Shown: positions 12,831-24,029 of the stretch, piece after piece
Numbering within the stretch: position 1 is the stretch's first letter
How the letters are laid out: every line of letters begins with the position of its first letter
Assembly (NCBI GenBank): GCA_010909165.1
Contig: MU008172.1
Location: 434,001 to 498,000 of the forward strand
DNA length: 64,000 nt
Direction: 5' to 3'
Origin: Anthoceros angustus
Lineage: Eukaryota; Streptophyta; Anthocerotopsida; Anthocerotales; Anthocerotaceae
Position numbers and translations under genes: made by a program
The notes under the pieces: model-generated
What the model was told of the DNA's origin: nothing
Database searches by the model: none
The model's input: only the letters and a program-made list of their open reading frames with translations

Positions 12831-13017
12831 TTTCTTAAAATTAGATTATTTAAAAAATATTTAATTATTTTAGTTAATAATTATATACTACTCTCAGAAT
12901 TGTAATTGTAAGATTGGCTCATCCATCCATTTTTTAATAAATCATTAACTCTATTTATGTATAAAAATATATGTTAAGAAAAACACAGTAATAAGATTTG
13001 GTAGTCCCTCAAGCCTT

Positions 13018-13054
13018 TCTTGTCTTGTCTTGACTTATCTTGTCTTGTCTTATA
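13018..13054. repeat. CTTGT pentanucleotide microsatellite
   Basis: Imperfect run of CTTGT and CTTAT units just downstream of the phosphoesterase gene. Confidence 0.8.
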
Positions 13055-13073
13055 GTAAACAGACAATGCTTAA

Positions 13074-13298
13074 GCAAGTTTGTTTTGCTGAATATATAAA
13101 CTTACTTAATATGTGCTACATTATATTGATTGTGAATAGAGCCCCACTACAAGTTTTTTGCTGAATCTGTAAACTTGCTTAATATGTGCTACATTACATT
13201 GATTGTGAATAGAGCGCCACTACAAGTTTTTTTGCTGAATATGTAAACTTGCTTAATATGTGCTACATTACGTTGATTGTGAACAGAACGCTACTATG
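13074..13298. repeat. ~74-bp tandem repeat, 3 units
   Basis: Three consecutive units start at about 13074, 13150 and 13224. Each runs from AAGTTT..TTGCTGAAT to GATTGTGAA..GAGC.CCACTAC, with only a few differences between units. Non-coding. Confidence 0.9.
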
Positions 13299-13736
13299 GA
13301 TGAGAACTCTACCTAACAAAAATAAGGGAGCTAATTAATTCCATATCATTTGGAATTACTTAGTGCATGTATGACGAAACAGATTGTCTGAAAATACTCT
13401 CTTTAAGCTCTAGGGTCGGGTCGACTGAGGAAAACAAAATCAATTGGACTTATATACATATGAAGATGATGAGGATAGTAGCTACAAATTACGATTGCCC
13501 TCAAGACCATGAGTTGCATAAAATACTGGTGAACTAGGGTTTAAAGCAGCCCCATTCCAATGACATCTATCCCATTTATGTGTGGAGCTATATAGGACAA
13601 GCACTCCACTCGAAACAATGTTGTTGTATGACATGCATGTGATAATGTAGAACGCCGATCCTACTCTACATTGGTTCGAGATTAAGAATACAACGACCCC
13701 AAATTGCGTGAGAACATTGATAACAAGGAAGTGTTG

Positions 13737-14235
13737 CAAGAGGTAAGCACTTGCATTTACATGAGCATTTCCTCCATAGACAATCAAGCAAAAAAAATCT
13801 ATGCATATATAGGTGCAAACGAATAAGAATAGGAGAGAGTAGCTCGCACGAACTCTCCCTGTGAGAACAACACACAAATTCCTCACACATCGTTCTCAGA
13901 GTCATAGCTTTGACCTCCTCACAACACTCTTGTATTGCATATCTAAAGGAGAAGCTATGATCTGAGCTTGTCCTTGGTAAAGCGTCTATATAAACTAGTC
14001 CTTGGCATTGGCATATTCCTAAGATATCCTATTGGGATTAGCATATGCTGAAAATATCTTAAGAATACACTATAATATGCAAGGAATATCTTAAAGCATA
14101 TTACTAGTGCTTATCGACTTAGCTATTGCTAACCATGTTTTTAACATTAATCAATGTTTAATTAACATAAACACTTTAGATTAACTACTACTCATTACTT
14201 GCTTAAACCCTAACACTAATCAATCACTAAACCCA
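13737..14235 (-). mobile_element. LTR copy A (solo LTR, minus orientation)
   Basis: Reverse-complement match to sequences at 25,079-25,640 and 40,190-40,550. Shared blocks include GGTTAGCAATAGCTAAGT, the AATATCTTA/GGATATCTTA segment, a TATATA box followed by a direct stretch, GAGGAGGCCAAAGCTATGAC, and the end CTTACCTCgTGCA. Homology stops abruptly at the same point in all three copies, as expected for LTR ends. No internal retrotransposon region adjoins it. Confidence 0.7.
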
Positions 14236-14502
14236 AGCGCTTAGATACCGACCCATCAAGAAAGAAGAGAATTAAGCTGTGTGCAATGAAACTTCGGATA
14301 GGCTCACAAAAAGCCGGTCTGAATTGAACTAAATTGAAAAGTGGTTTTGCAACTCGTGGTCTTGCACTTTCATTGGCTGCAGTGCGATGTGACCCCCCGT
14401 TGAGGATTGATAGCGAGTCGAGTAAATAGTGACACATCGTGAAGGACAAAAAATGTGTAATTTGGGCCGACTAGGGAGGTAGATCCAAAGTAACATTTTT
14501 TT

Positions 14503-14533
14503 ATTCCACCCTCATTATGAATGAGGATGGAAT
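14503..14533. repeat. Short perfect-armed hairpin
   Basis: Arms ATTCCA..CTCAT and ATGAG..TGGAAT face each other across a tiny loop, giving a 31-nt palindrome in AT-rich sequence. Confidence 0.75.
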
Positions 14534-14572
14534 ATATATGGGTTAAATATATTAAATATATGTGTGTTTTCT

Positions 14573-14639
14573 TATTGTTCGTTAGGGTTGGCTAACATTC
14601 CAATGTTAGTTGGAAACATTGGCTGTTTGACGAACAATA
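14573..14639. repeat. Inverted repeat with TATTGTTCGT ends
   Basis: TATTGTTCGT at the left and ACGAACAATA at the right, about 67 bp end to end, with an inner CCAATGTT/AACATTGG inverted repeat. This could be the skeleton of a very small inverted-repeat element or a structured transcript end. Confidence 0.7.
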
Positions 14640-14859
14640 GAGACTTTATTAAAAAGAAGAGATGGGAGAACCCATCTACCCCAAACCAAGGGGGGACAAT
14701 CCACTAAAGGGCCAAGAGCCGGGGAGCTAGCCCCCACGAATGCCAACCCCGAAGCTACCTATTGCCCCGATTATCTCGTGGTCCGAGATGAGGAAAGGCC
14801 TACTTACAATTGGTGTCGATGATGCCACGTCTCCTACGCTCGCTGCCGTCCTATGAATA

Positions 14860-16446
14860 GCATTGGCCAGCGCCCTTTGCATTATGATGGATACCCACTG
14901 TCAAAAAAAAGCCACCATCGAGGAAAGAGGGAGACCCACCCCGTTCCGACGACTGTGGTAGGCTTTAGCACAATCCTTAATGAGCCGGGAAAAATCCTTG
15001 CCCATAGCCCCATGAGTCTCAATTACGAGGGGATGAAGGTGTGGCCGTCCTGCCAAGGTGTGTATTTGTGTACCTTGGCAGTCGCGCATCCCTCCACCGC
15101 CCAGCCCGGAAGGTTGATAATGACATGATCACATATGGAGTTCCAGGTAGGGTCCGTTACGACAACATCTACAACAGAGATATGGTCCCCCTAGATTAGA
15201 AATAGATCCACCCTGACCGACACCCCATTGTGCAGAGTATACGGACACTACCTGTATGGAAAATAACCGCTCTCCTTAACCATCAAGAACATGACGTCGC
15301 AAACGGCATCAGCATAGTGATACGTTGCCCTCCAATTGGATAGCGAGCCAGGTGGCACCCTAAGTCGTCAAGGAGGGCCCCACAGCTGCAAGTTGAGAAA
15401 GAACAGACTAGAGGCTGGACCAAACTCAGGCGGAACCTCATCGTAGTAGAAAAAGAAGCTGGTGCAATTTCAGAGCGCCTGGATGCAAGGCCGAGCCAGA
15501 AGCCAGGAGCTTGCTCCTTTCCCCGAGCAAGAGTGGATGCGCATACGAACAGGCAAAGAAATAGTAGAGTCCAGAAGGATTGCGTGTACTGCATCTTCAG
15601 GAGAGAGGCTTGAAGGCCACGTAGACTTTCCACGGAAAACGAGGAAAAGGAAGGCATGGTCACCTTAGCCTCGAAGGAAAGGGAGTTCCTAACCAACTTA
15701 AGGGAAGCCTGCAAAGGGAAGCGCCCTCCTCATGAAGGCCTCCAAGATGGGAACATCCCAGATTAAGAAATGAGCAGAAAAGACGGGGCAGAGAGGGCCC
15801 AACTTCCAAGGAAGACCACCAGCACCGAGGCCTCCATGGCCTGTAGACCTGTGCCCCCAAAAGCGATAGGAAGTGACGCCTGCCGTTGAGCAAGGCCCCT
15901 TGCGACGTACTCGAAAGTTCTTGGCCCAATAATGTTTCCAAGTGCCTGCATATTTTGTAGATCAAAATTCCACATACTTAATAGAAAAGCTGGGAGGGAG
16001 CCATGTCCAGGTGAGGTAACCCAGCTGACGTGCGAAGCAGGACGAAAGGATACAAGGAGGTGACGTGCGAAGCAGGACGAAAGGATACAAGGAGGCACCG
16101 GGTGCCCAGGACAAAGGTCCCTGAAATTTACTTGACATAAAGAAGTGTATGCTCGGTATGGCGAGCCCCATTGGGTTGGCCGAAGGCCCCCGCCCCGAAT
16201 ATCAGCCACGAAGTGTTTTGGCGAGTGTGGGATAGTCCTCAACATGTCGTTTGAGTAAAATTGTGAAAGGGAAAGTGTGCCAGACGCAAATGCGCTCCAA
16301 GATATTTGATATTTAATGCCTATCTGGAGGAGTGCGAAGCGCGAACAGGGTGCGTCGCTGTGCAGTTGGTGCCGTGTGAAACCTGTCAAGCCTCGCACAT
16401 ATTCCTCATCAGCTGCAGAGCTCTGTAATTTGACCAACAACTGCAC
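14860..16446 (-). pseudogene. Degenerate non-LTR retrotransposon (LINE), C-terminal half
   Basis: Minus-strand fragments in several frames occur in the right order for the C-terminal part of a LINE polyprotein. ASLPIAFGGTGLQAMEASV followed by FLGSWAL (about 15,800-15,880) matches the thumb region after reverse transcriptase. CSCGALLDDLGCH (about 15,350) is a zinc-knuckle-like motif. VDVVVTDPTWN (about 15,160) and HPLVIETHGAMGK (about 15,020) resemble the restriction-like endonuclease tail of some LINEs. The upstream 15,890-16,446 part reads as a conserved linker. Frameshifts and stops separate the pieces, so it is dead. The RT palm (YxDD) is not visible. A 35-bp tandem duplication at about 16,023-16,094 interrupts it. 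Confidence 0.72.
16023..16094. repeat. 35-bp direct duplication inside the LINE remnant
   Basis: The string starting TGACGTGCGAAGCAGGACGA occurs twice back to back with no mismatch, which points to a recent local duplication. Confidence 0.95.
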
Positions 16447-16486
16447 GGTTTCTCATGCGAGTCTTGGCGACGGCAAGGTCGCCAGG

Positions 16487-19003
16487 ATGGGCGATCAGGC
16501 CAGTGAGATTGTCTACTCGCCTCTGCGGGAAGGTTAGCTGAGCTTCTCCATTAGCCGACTGCGCTTGACAATGTCCTTTTACTGACATTGCTGCAGCTAA
16601 TTTCGTCTCACGTCTCGTCTCCACGGCAGTGAACGAGATCCATGTGCTCCGAAGGTTTCAGAAACGATGGCTTCGGATGGACAAGCTGATCTGGTGGACT
16701 TTGGGAGGAGTGGGATTGGGAATTGGCCTTGGAGCTGCGCTCTCCAATGCAAGCCTCTCCGAACGCGCAGTGGAGCTCATCGGTAGACCACGGCACACAG
16801 GCGCATTTGTTGGCCCCGATTGGTAATTGGCAAGGCTGGATGCATTACCCATGGCTTGTGCAGGTTATCCTGGGGAGCTGCTCATCCGAGCTCTGCAGGA
16901 GCTGGTGCTGCCTCTCATCGTCTTCGCTCTTATGACTGGGGTGCTCAATTTGAGGCACTCTTCCAGCGGGTACTGCCCATTTTGAAGCTTACAGACAAGG
17001 TCATGAAGCCTCCTACAGAGGAGGATATTTGCCTGGTTCCCGTCCACGTTTTGCTGACTCTGCCCGAAAGCTTGGCTCTATTTTTGGCAGAACAGGGCGG
17101 ATAACCAGATGGTCACTTCTGTACTATCTGCTTTCCATGCTGCTGGCAGTGGGCCTTGGAATTGGTCTGGTTTACATTATCAGGCCCGGGAAAAGTGAGC
17201 CCTTCAGTGGTGATGGTGTTGCCGCCTGTTCTCAGAAGAATTCAAGTGTCCAGGCGACGTCGTAAGAGCCCTCACAAACTTATAACCATGTTGTCAACGC
17301 ATGCGATGTGGGCAGGGTGTTTGTTTTCTGCACTCTATTCTCTCTCGCTGTGTATCTCACGCATCTGTTCCCTCTGCAGGCAAAGTTCAGCTGCAGATGG
17401 ATCGACAGTAGAGTCCCTGCTGAACATTGGTCGGGATCTTATTCCCACCAATATTGTTGCAGCTGCTGCCCAGACGAACTATCTCGGCGTGATTTTCTTT
17501 TCCATACTCTTTGCCTTTACAATGAACACAATTGGTAAGAGCATATCCTTTCTAGATCGATTGGAATGATGTGCGTAGGAAGGAGGTTTGTCTATCTGGT
17601 ATACTTGCTCGATATCTTCCTCTTGTCCTTATCAGCTAACCAATTTGCTGGCACTTTCAGGGGAACGCGCGGAGCCCTTAATACAGCTGATTGAACTCTG
17701 CAATGACGTCATTCTTAGGATAGTGAGTATCAACTTCTCAAGGATTGCCAGGGTTCTGTGAACAACTTGAAGTAGAAGGGCTTGTGGCCACTTTACATTT
17801 CAGACCTCCGTTTGCAGATATTTGTAGTAATCGCAACGACGCCTGTTGGTGTGGCATCCCTCATAGCAAGTACGATACTGAAGGCATGCAGCTTGCTCCA
17901 CTTGCTGAGGGCCTTGGGGCTTTATGTGAGCACTATCATGGTTGGGTTTCTGTTGCATTCGACTGTAATATTACCAATCACGTTGTTCCTATTATCACGA
18001 AGCAACTTCATCAAAGTCTTCCGGTGAGCCTCTGCTCAAGTCCAGAGTGCTAATCAGTTGAATCAAAGGGTTTTGCAACTGCGCATGCTAATGTGAGCGA
18101 ATAAACTGATGCATCGCAGGTCATTTATGCCTGCCCTTGTTATGGGATTGGGGACTTCTTCTAGTGCAGCGACAATGCCTGTGACCATGCAATGTGGAGA
18201 GGATCATGGTTGTGAACCAAGCATTGTCAAGTTTGTTATTCCTCTGGGCACAAATATCAACCGGGATGGAGCCGCATTGTATGAAGCCGTGTCAGTCATC
18301 TTCATCTTGCAGGTAAGAAAGGACTTCCCGTTATGATGCATCACTGGCAGAAAGTTCTGAAACTCGACAAGTGACAACAACGTGGACTGTGTGTCTAGGC
18401 ACATGGCTATGAGCTGTCTGTTGGAAATGTCCTAGTGGTAGCGCTCACATCCACCCTTGCGGCCATTGGCGCAGCTTCCATTCCCAATGGGGCCCTCGTC
18501 TCAATGATCACAGTCCTACAGGTCCATTGCTGGTGTCAGTTCAGTTGCAGGGACAAAAATGTTATGTGCTAATCTTGTATGATTGGACTTCTGATTGTGT
18601 TTAGTAGCTCCTGCAATTTGTAACCAGTTTATTGTGCAGGCTCTTGGCTTAAGCCAGTACATCCCCGATGTCTCAATTCTGTACGCAGTGGATTGGTTCC
18701 TTGGCATGTTCCGGACATCTGTTAACATATGGGGGGATGCATGCGCCCTTGTCATCGTTGACACATGGGCAAAGCAGTTTTCAAGGAAGCAGCAGTGGCT
18801 CCCAACTTCACTCAATGCTCCTCTGGTAAGATTAACGATCTTGTGATGGCACATATTTAATGTCGCAACTATTACCCTTCAGACAACAATCTTCACAGAC
18901 TGAAAACTTTATGTGCTGCTGCTCCGGTCAGGATCAAGATGCAAGTGACATGTCATTATCGGACGCTGATCCCAAGAAATGGGTTCTGCAACCGACATCC
19001 TAA
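16487..19003 (+). CDS. DAACS-family dicarboxylate/amino acid:cation symporter, 11 exons, 514 aa
   Basis: Exons: 16487-16532, 16630-16782, 16864-16969, 17019-17261, 17380-17534, 17661-17722, 17818-18023, 18120-18312, 18399-18521, 18640-18825, 18932-19003; total 1,545 nt in frame with GT-AG ends. The family (animal EAATs, bacterial GltP/GltPh) moves glutamate, aspartate or dicarboxylates with Na+ or H+ through eight membrane helices and two hairpins. Signatures seen are LGTSSSAATMPVT (hairpin 1 serine-rich tip, about residues 333-345), GTNINRDGAALY (helix 7 region, about 365-376) and the helix 8 motif FRTSVNIWGD (about 454-463). Helical segments include LLYYLLSMLLAVGLGIGLVY. A longer polar loop around 170-190 sits between transmembrane segments, as in EAATs. 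The 49-nt third intron is unusually short, so that junction is the least certain. The transported substrate cannot be read from the sequence. Confidence 0.93.
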
Positions 19004-19602
19004 TTGATAAAGTGTAAAAGTTTCACCAACATGGGCACATTGCTCGCTGTTGAATGTCTCCTACTTACGTACGTAGCTACATTCGTGGTCTGAGGCACTT
19101 CCAGACCAGATTTGGAAGTGCCACATTCGCAAATTTGTTCCACATTGTGGATTTGCAACTAGCGCGCCCAATGACATGTGCATACGGTGCTTAGATACAT
19201 GCATTACAGTCCTAGTTGAATACCAGTTGAAAGTTTGAAACAAATAAGATGTCAAGTGTTCAATACAGTACGCTTACTTTGCTACTGCAGAGTGCAAACC
19301 TGTGACGACCTATCCATCACATCCATCGAGAGGGGATACGATTAGCATCCAGACAACTGACGCATGCCGGGAAACTAGCTATCAAAGTTGGCAACCAACA
19401 AGCTCCCATGCTCTGCCACCAAAATCATGAGGTCCTACCGCAGACGAACGAAGTAAACAGCAATTCGGAAAAGGACAGCGGTGAAGGGGAGCCAAGGACA
19501 AGTCTCAAGCAACATGTTCCATAGTCAGACGGTAAAGCGTCAAAGTTCCCTCTGAAGTGGTGGTGTTCAAAAACACCAGAAAAGGATTGGAGCTTGGGCG
19601 CC

Positions 19603-20010
19603 CTAAGCAGTTGTGAACTTGGTGACAGCCTTCGTTCCCTCAGATACAGCATGCTTGGCCAGCTCCCCAGGCAAAATCAGCCTCACCGCAGTCTGTATCT
19701 CCCGCGACGTGATGGTGGGCTTCCTGTTGTAGCGCGCAAGCTTCGCGGACTCCTGGGCCAGCTTCTCGAAGATGTCGTTGATGAAAGAGTTCATAATCCC
19801 CATAGCCTTGGACGAGATACCAGTGTCGGGGTGCACCTGCTTGAGCACCTTGTAGATGTAAATCTTGTAAGTCTCCACGCTCTTCTTCACCTTCTTCTTC
19901 TTGGAACCCTCCTTCGGCATGGATGCCGGCTTCTTCTCGCCCTTGGGCTTCATCGGCTTCTTCTCGGCCTTGCCCTTGCCGGCCTTCTGCTCATCAGACT
20001 TGGGGGCCAT
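19603..20010 (-). CDS. Histone H2B, 135 aa, intronless
   Basis: Core nucleosome histone. The basic N-tail ([19 protein letters not shown]) is followed by the H2B histone fold with [40 protein letters not shown] and the conserved [20 protein letters not shown], and ends in [11 protein letters not shown], which contains the lysine that is monoubiquitinated in plant H2B. The start is the ATG at 20010; an in-frame GTG just upstream is not needed. It is convergent with the symporter gene, with 600 bp between their stops. Confidence 0.98.
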   Translation of the reverse strand: MAPKSDEQKAGKGKAEKKPMKPKGEKKPASMPKEGSKKKKVKKSVETYKIYIYKVLKQVHPDTGISSKAMGIMNSFINDIFEKLAQESAKLARYNRKPTITSREIQTAVRLILPGELAKHAVSEGTKAVTKFTTA

Positions 20011-20149
20011 GACAGACACCTCGCAAACAGATACGGAAGAGCGAGCACAAGGAACAACACGAACAAGGAAACCTGGCGGCGCAGAATAGCAGAAAGCACA
20101 AGGCAGCTAGAGCGTAAGCTGAAAAAACACGGAATGGAATATCAAGTGG

Positions 20150-20310
20150 AGGTGGAGGCCTTTTATAGAGGACCAGGGCAAGAAGGGATCGCTGACGTGG
20201 AGCGCAGGCTCGGTGTCCAGCTAGGAAAATACCGAGCCAGACACAAGGCTCGGTTGTCCCACGTGGATGCCGCGCCTGTGATACGGATCGGGACGGGCCT
20301 TCTATGTACG
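20150..20310 (-). promoter_or_regulatory. H2B promoter: TATA box and ACGTCA hexamer
   Basis: On the minus strand CTATAAAA lies at 20,168-20,161, about 150 bp upstream of the ATG. CCACGTCAGCG with the plant histone hexamer ACGTCA lies at about 20,198-20,193. A second CCACGTGG-type G-box is near 20,260. These elements are characteristic of S-phase-expressed plant histone genes. Confidence 0.75.
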
Positions 20311-20399
20311 CACGCCTTGGGTGTCTCACAATAGCCCGCCGGTTTTGCGCGGGTCAGTTCGAACTTCAAATTTGCCGCTCGGTTCAAATTTCCAACAGC

Positions 20400-20870
20400 A
20401 GATTGTGAGTTCGATTGCTTTGTAGACTGTAATGAAGAAAACCGCTTTATAAGGTTAACAATAGTACAAGCTACAGTTCAATGGGGATACCCGGTATCGA
20501 ACCGGTATTTTACGTACCCAGTTTCCCAATTTTTCAACTCTATACCTACTCTAATAAATGGGATCCCTCCCTTATTAGGCCTAACCTCGGAGCTCACTCC
20601 CTTCCACAACATATAAAAGGATACCGAAATGGAATAATTTCATTAAGGACCTAGGGAGCTCGCTCCCTTCCACATGTAAAAGGATATGTAAATGGGATAA
20701 TCTCTTAAATGATCATTAAAATACTATTAAAATTTTAATTTAAATTATTTAATATTATATGTACTGCCTATGTAGACTATAGTGCAGAAAACCCCTCTAC
20801 AAAGACAAGGAAAATACAAGACCACCCTGTCAAAGACACCACCTACTTGAGAAGGAACTAGGTGCCCGTA
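20400..20870. repeat. Repeat-derived stretch with tRNA-like PBS motif and 70-bp duplication
   Basis: Two related segments (about 20,418-20,478 and 20,770-20,825) share TGTAGACT.TA.TG.AGAAAACC. Between them, GAGCTC.CTCCCTTCCACA with ..TAAAAGGATA..AAATGG is repeated twice (about 20,588-20,645 and 20,655-20,705). At 20,482 TGGGGATACCCGGTATCGAA resembles a primer-binding site complementary to a tRNA 3' end. This looks like a fragment of a small retroelement; no coding capacity. Confidence 0.5.
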
Positions 20871-20989
20871 TTGCTGGAGTCGGGATATTTGGGCCCAATG
20901 CCGAGAAATTCCAAATTAACGAGGAGTTTTATATCGCTATATAAAAAGGATGGGGTGCCTCCCGTCCAATTTTGTCTCTCTTCAAGGAC

Positions 20990-21090
20990 TAGCGTGCAAA
21001 CATGAGTTCATTGGAACTCCACTGTCAAACACCGCTGAGCTAATCACTACTAGGATGGGGTGCCTCCCATCTCCAGTTCCACGGCATTAT
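20990..21090 (+). mobile_element. 5S rRNA-derived module, copy 1
   Basis: GGAACTCCACTGTCAAACACCG, a short gap, then ACTACTAGGATGGGGTGCCTCC align collinearly with the internal promoter half of plant 5S rRNA (AACTCCGCAGTTAAGC ... GTACTAGGATGGGTGACCTCC). A second block, GGATGGGGTGCCTCCCGTCC, lies 105 bp upstream. It is too diverged to be a functional 5S gene; Cassandra-type elements and 5S-derived SINEs carry such modules. Confidence 0.6.
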
Positions 21091-21099
21091 AAGGAAGCG

Positions 21100-23950
21100 T
21101 GATGTAAAATACGTGTCCTCGTCCTCGCACGGTCTGCACGTTTGCCTGTTGTAAGAGTCATACAAGGCTACTCCTGAATGAATCTCTCTTATGCAGGCTT
21201 CAACGTAACTTTGATATATCTATAAAGTCTTTGAAATCGCTAGAAAGAAAAAGAAGTTCTTTCATAACCAGTGATGAAATTTTTTGAAGAAAAACACTTG
21301 AATTACGATTGAGGTGCCACTGCCAATTTCCATGTGGGATCAATCTGTAAAAAAATTGCATTGGGATCGCCTTCTGATTCCAGGTCGATTACGGCCATAA
21401 GCCACGGGCGCATTTCTCAAGCCTCCATAAACTTTGTTTGAATGCAGCCAATCTGTAGGAAGTCGGAGTTGCTTCTACCGATGCAACAGCCTATTTGCGT
21501 GAGGAGTTTCCACTTCAAGCAAACAGATTGTTGAAATTTTTTCATCATATGATGGCCAAACTGATGATGAAGCATGAAAAAATGGTTAAAGATAATCATA
21601 GCTGCGACATAGACCCGTTATTGACCTAGAAGCTATCAGATTTTAGATTTACTTTCTAATCTATAATTAAAGCATACTTCGCTGTCTACACGGCTAGTGT
21701 CAGCTAGGGAACAATTTTCAAGTTGTATAGTTGAAAAAAATGCAAACCCCTATATATTTTCCTAAATAAATTGGACTTGAGTGCTAAAAGAATTGGTTGT
21801 TTACGGGTATCAAAACTTGTGTATCATCGCTAATGCCGGCAACCCTCATGTTCCATCTTTCCTACTCTTTCTGTGTGATGCTCAGGGCAGATTTCCATGA
21901 TAATCCAACCTGGCCGAGGTTGAGAGTACGACTAGCAATACCCTAATTGCATCCCTTGTCGTTATGTGGGAGAAAACCTGGTCGAGCCCAAGTGTCTTCT
22001 CAGCTTTTTTAAGAGAGCCCTATTGTGGCTGGGTGACCCGTATAACATCCTGCTTTCTTTAGTACCTCAACGTTTGACTTATCATAATAGAACTCCCCGC
22101 GAAGGGGCCTAATGTGAAGGTCTTGTATGTTGTTGGTGAGGAAGCTTGACACCTATCAGGCTGGCTTTGGTGTGGAAGTGCATGTATAGGTACGGTGCAT
22201 GGGCACATGCCCTTCCATTTTCATTTTCATGTGCTTGCCGTGCATGGAAAAGTGGTCACCTGACTTAAGAATTTTTTGCAGGCGGAGATAGGAAATGTGC
22301 CTTAAAAGTGTGTAGGGAAAAACAGCTTATTCCTGGATTTTGGGCTTTCCTGTAAAATATTCAAAATTTTCTTGTAAAGACCGGCAAAAACTAAGACACC
22401 AAAACCATGGCCTAACATGCTAGGATCCATGAATATGCCAACTCTTGATCCAACCGTACAACGAGAGTCACGAAAACTAAATTTTATTATCAGGATAATC
22501 CCGTACCTTGTTTGTGGTTTAAAAGGCTGAATTCCATTTACTCACATGCGGGATGGTCTGTGAGCTGTAACATGTACTCCAAAGAGAGAGACGACTTGGA
22601 CATGTATGTAGGATATGTAGTCGTTGCCAAATTTCTGCAACATCCCTCATGTCCTTTCATTATGTTCCCACTCATGTGTGTCGTTCAAGTACATTTAGGC
22701 GACTTTGAACACAACTCAGGTTCTACATACGCACCTTATGTCTCTCACCCGTACACCTCTCTATGGTTGCATTTGGCTTAAACTATTTAAATGATTGTGA
22801 GGAGAGTGTGCCGGCATACCAGCGCATCCCCGTCAAAATCATGTAAATCCTACTCTTAAGGTGCAACATCGTTCTGTCCTATCCGCAAGTTCTGAGATGC
22901 AAATGCGCTCTTACACCGGTATACAATCGCACCACCCTCAACATCGTGCAACTTTTGCCAAAGACCCACTAACGCTATTTAATAAAAAACAATTGATCTT
23001 CATTCCTTGTCTAGCATTTAAACCATGTTCTTTGACAAATGCAAGATTCAGGTAATTCACCAACTAACATCAAAATGTGGCTTCATGACAATTGATGAGG
23101 CCTCTCAGATGGTACTAAGTGTTGTCTTCAAAAGCTACATCATCCTCGTCGTTGTTCGCTCTTCCCTAGCCTTGGTTCTCCTAGACTAGCACATCTTCTT
23201 GCATAGAGCGAAGCGTCATAAGGTTTCACCTGATAATTGAACGTGTTTGGGCCTTCAGCTATTTAGCTCGAGTGAGCTCAAACCCATAGGCCAAAACAAA
23301 TTTGTCAGCAATGATCAGCATCTCCACATTCTTCCTCGGCCGTCTAGTGGCGCGCCTACAATGCCTTGTACACTGCCCTATGATACTTCATCTGGTAATA
23401 TCATCTCTTCCATGTACCTTCCGTCAAAAGCGTCTATATTCTATGTCACCCACCAATGAACTTTCATGAAATGTGATTCGCACTGGAAATCTATGTGAAG
23501 CACCTTCGCAATCCAGAAAGGACTATTAGTTGCATCATTCTTGCAAGGGATTGCTATCATATTCCTGGCCGTAATCTCCGAAATATCACCATTGAACCTC
23601 TCTTGCTCTCTTTGTCAGGAACCATTGTTCCGGTAGGTTCTTACATGCATGTCTCGTCGAGGCACTTCTCGCAGCAATGGATGAGGAAGGACTTCAACAT
23701 TCGAAATAGATACAGGTTACCACAGGATCTCTGCTTCTTTTCGATTATACCATCGCCAAGGACTCTTTTATTCCTATTGGGACCCTGAATTTATCGTGTC
23801 CACAATGGCCTCTTGTTCTTCCCAAATCGATTCCCACTACACATCTTCGCCTTCGCCCAAAATGTCTTTTGATTTCTCCTCCAACTTGGCCCGGATAATT
23901 GACAATGACCTTTCAGCATCTCTTTCTTCAGCATGTGCTTTTTTGCTGCT
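21100..23950. other. Spacer without a recognisable gene
   Basis: Only short frames with no recognisable domain. The right part (from about 22,500) may be the far 3' side of the transposase remnant that follows, but I cannot show it. Confidence 0.5.
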
Positions 23951-24029
23951 TACTTTCAATTTTCACTGCGCCACTAATGTCTTTGGAAGGACCTTCTGGC
24001 ACATGCTTCAAGAACTTAAGGCCTTCATT

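Noticed and set aside
19594-20334. 246-codon plus frame over the histone gene
   Set aside because: Antisense shadow of H2B, which is unambiguous on the minus strand.
20482-20510. tRNA gene
   Set aside because: Only a T-arm-like piece is present; no matching acceptor 5' strand, D-arm or anticodon arm at the right distance on either strand.
20990-21090. Functional 5S rRNA gene
   Set aside because: Too many changes in the internal promoter and no clean 120-bp unit or T-run terminator.
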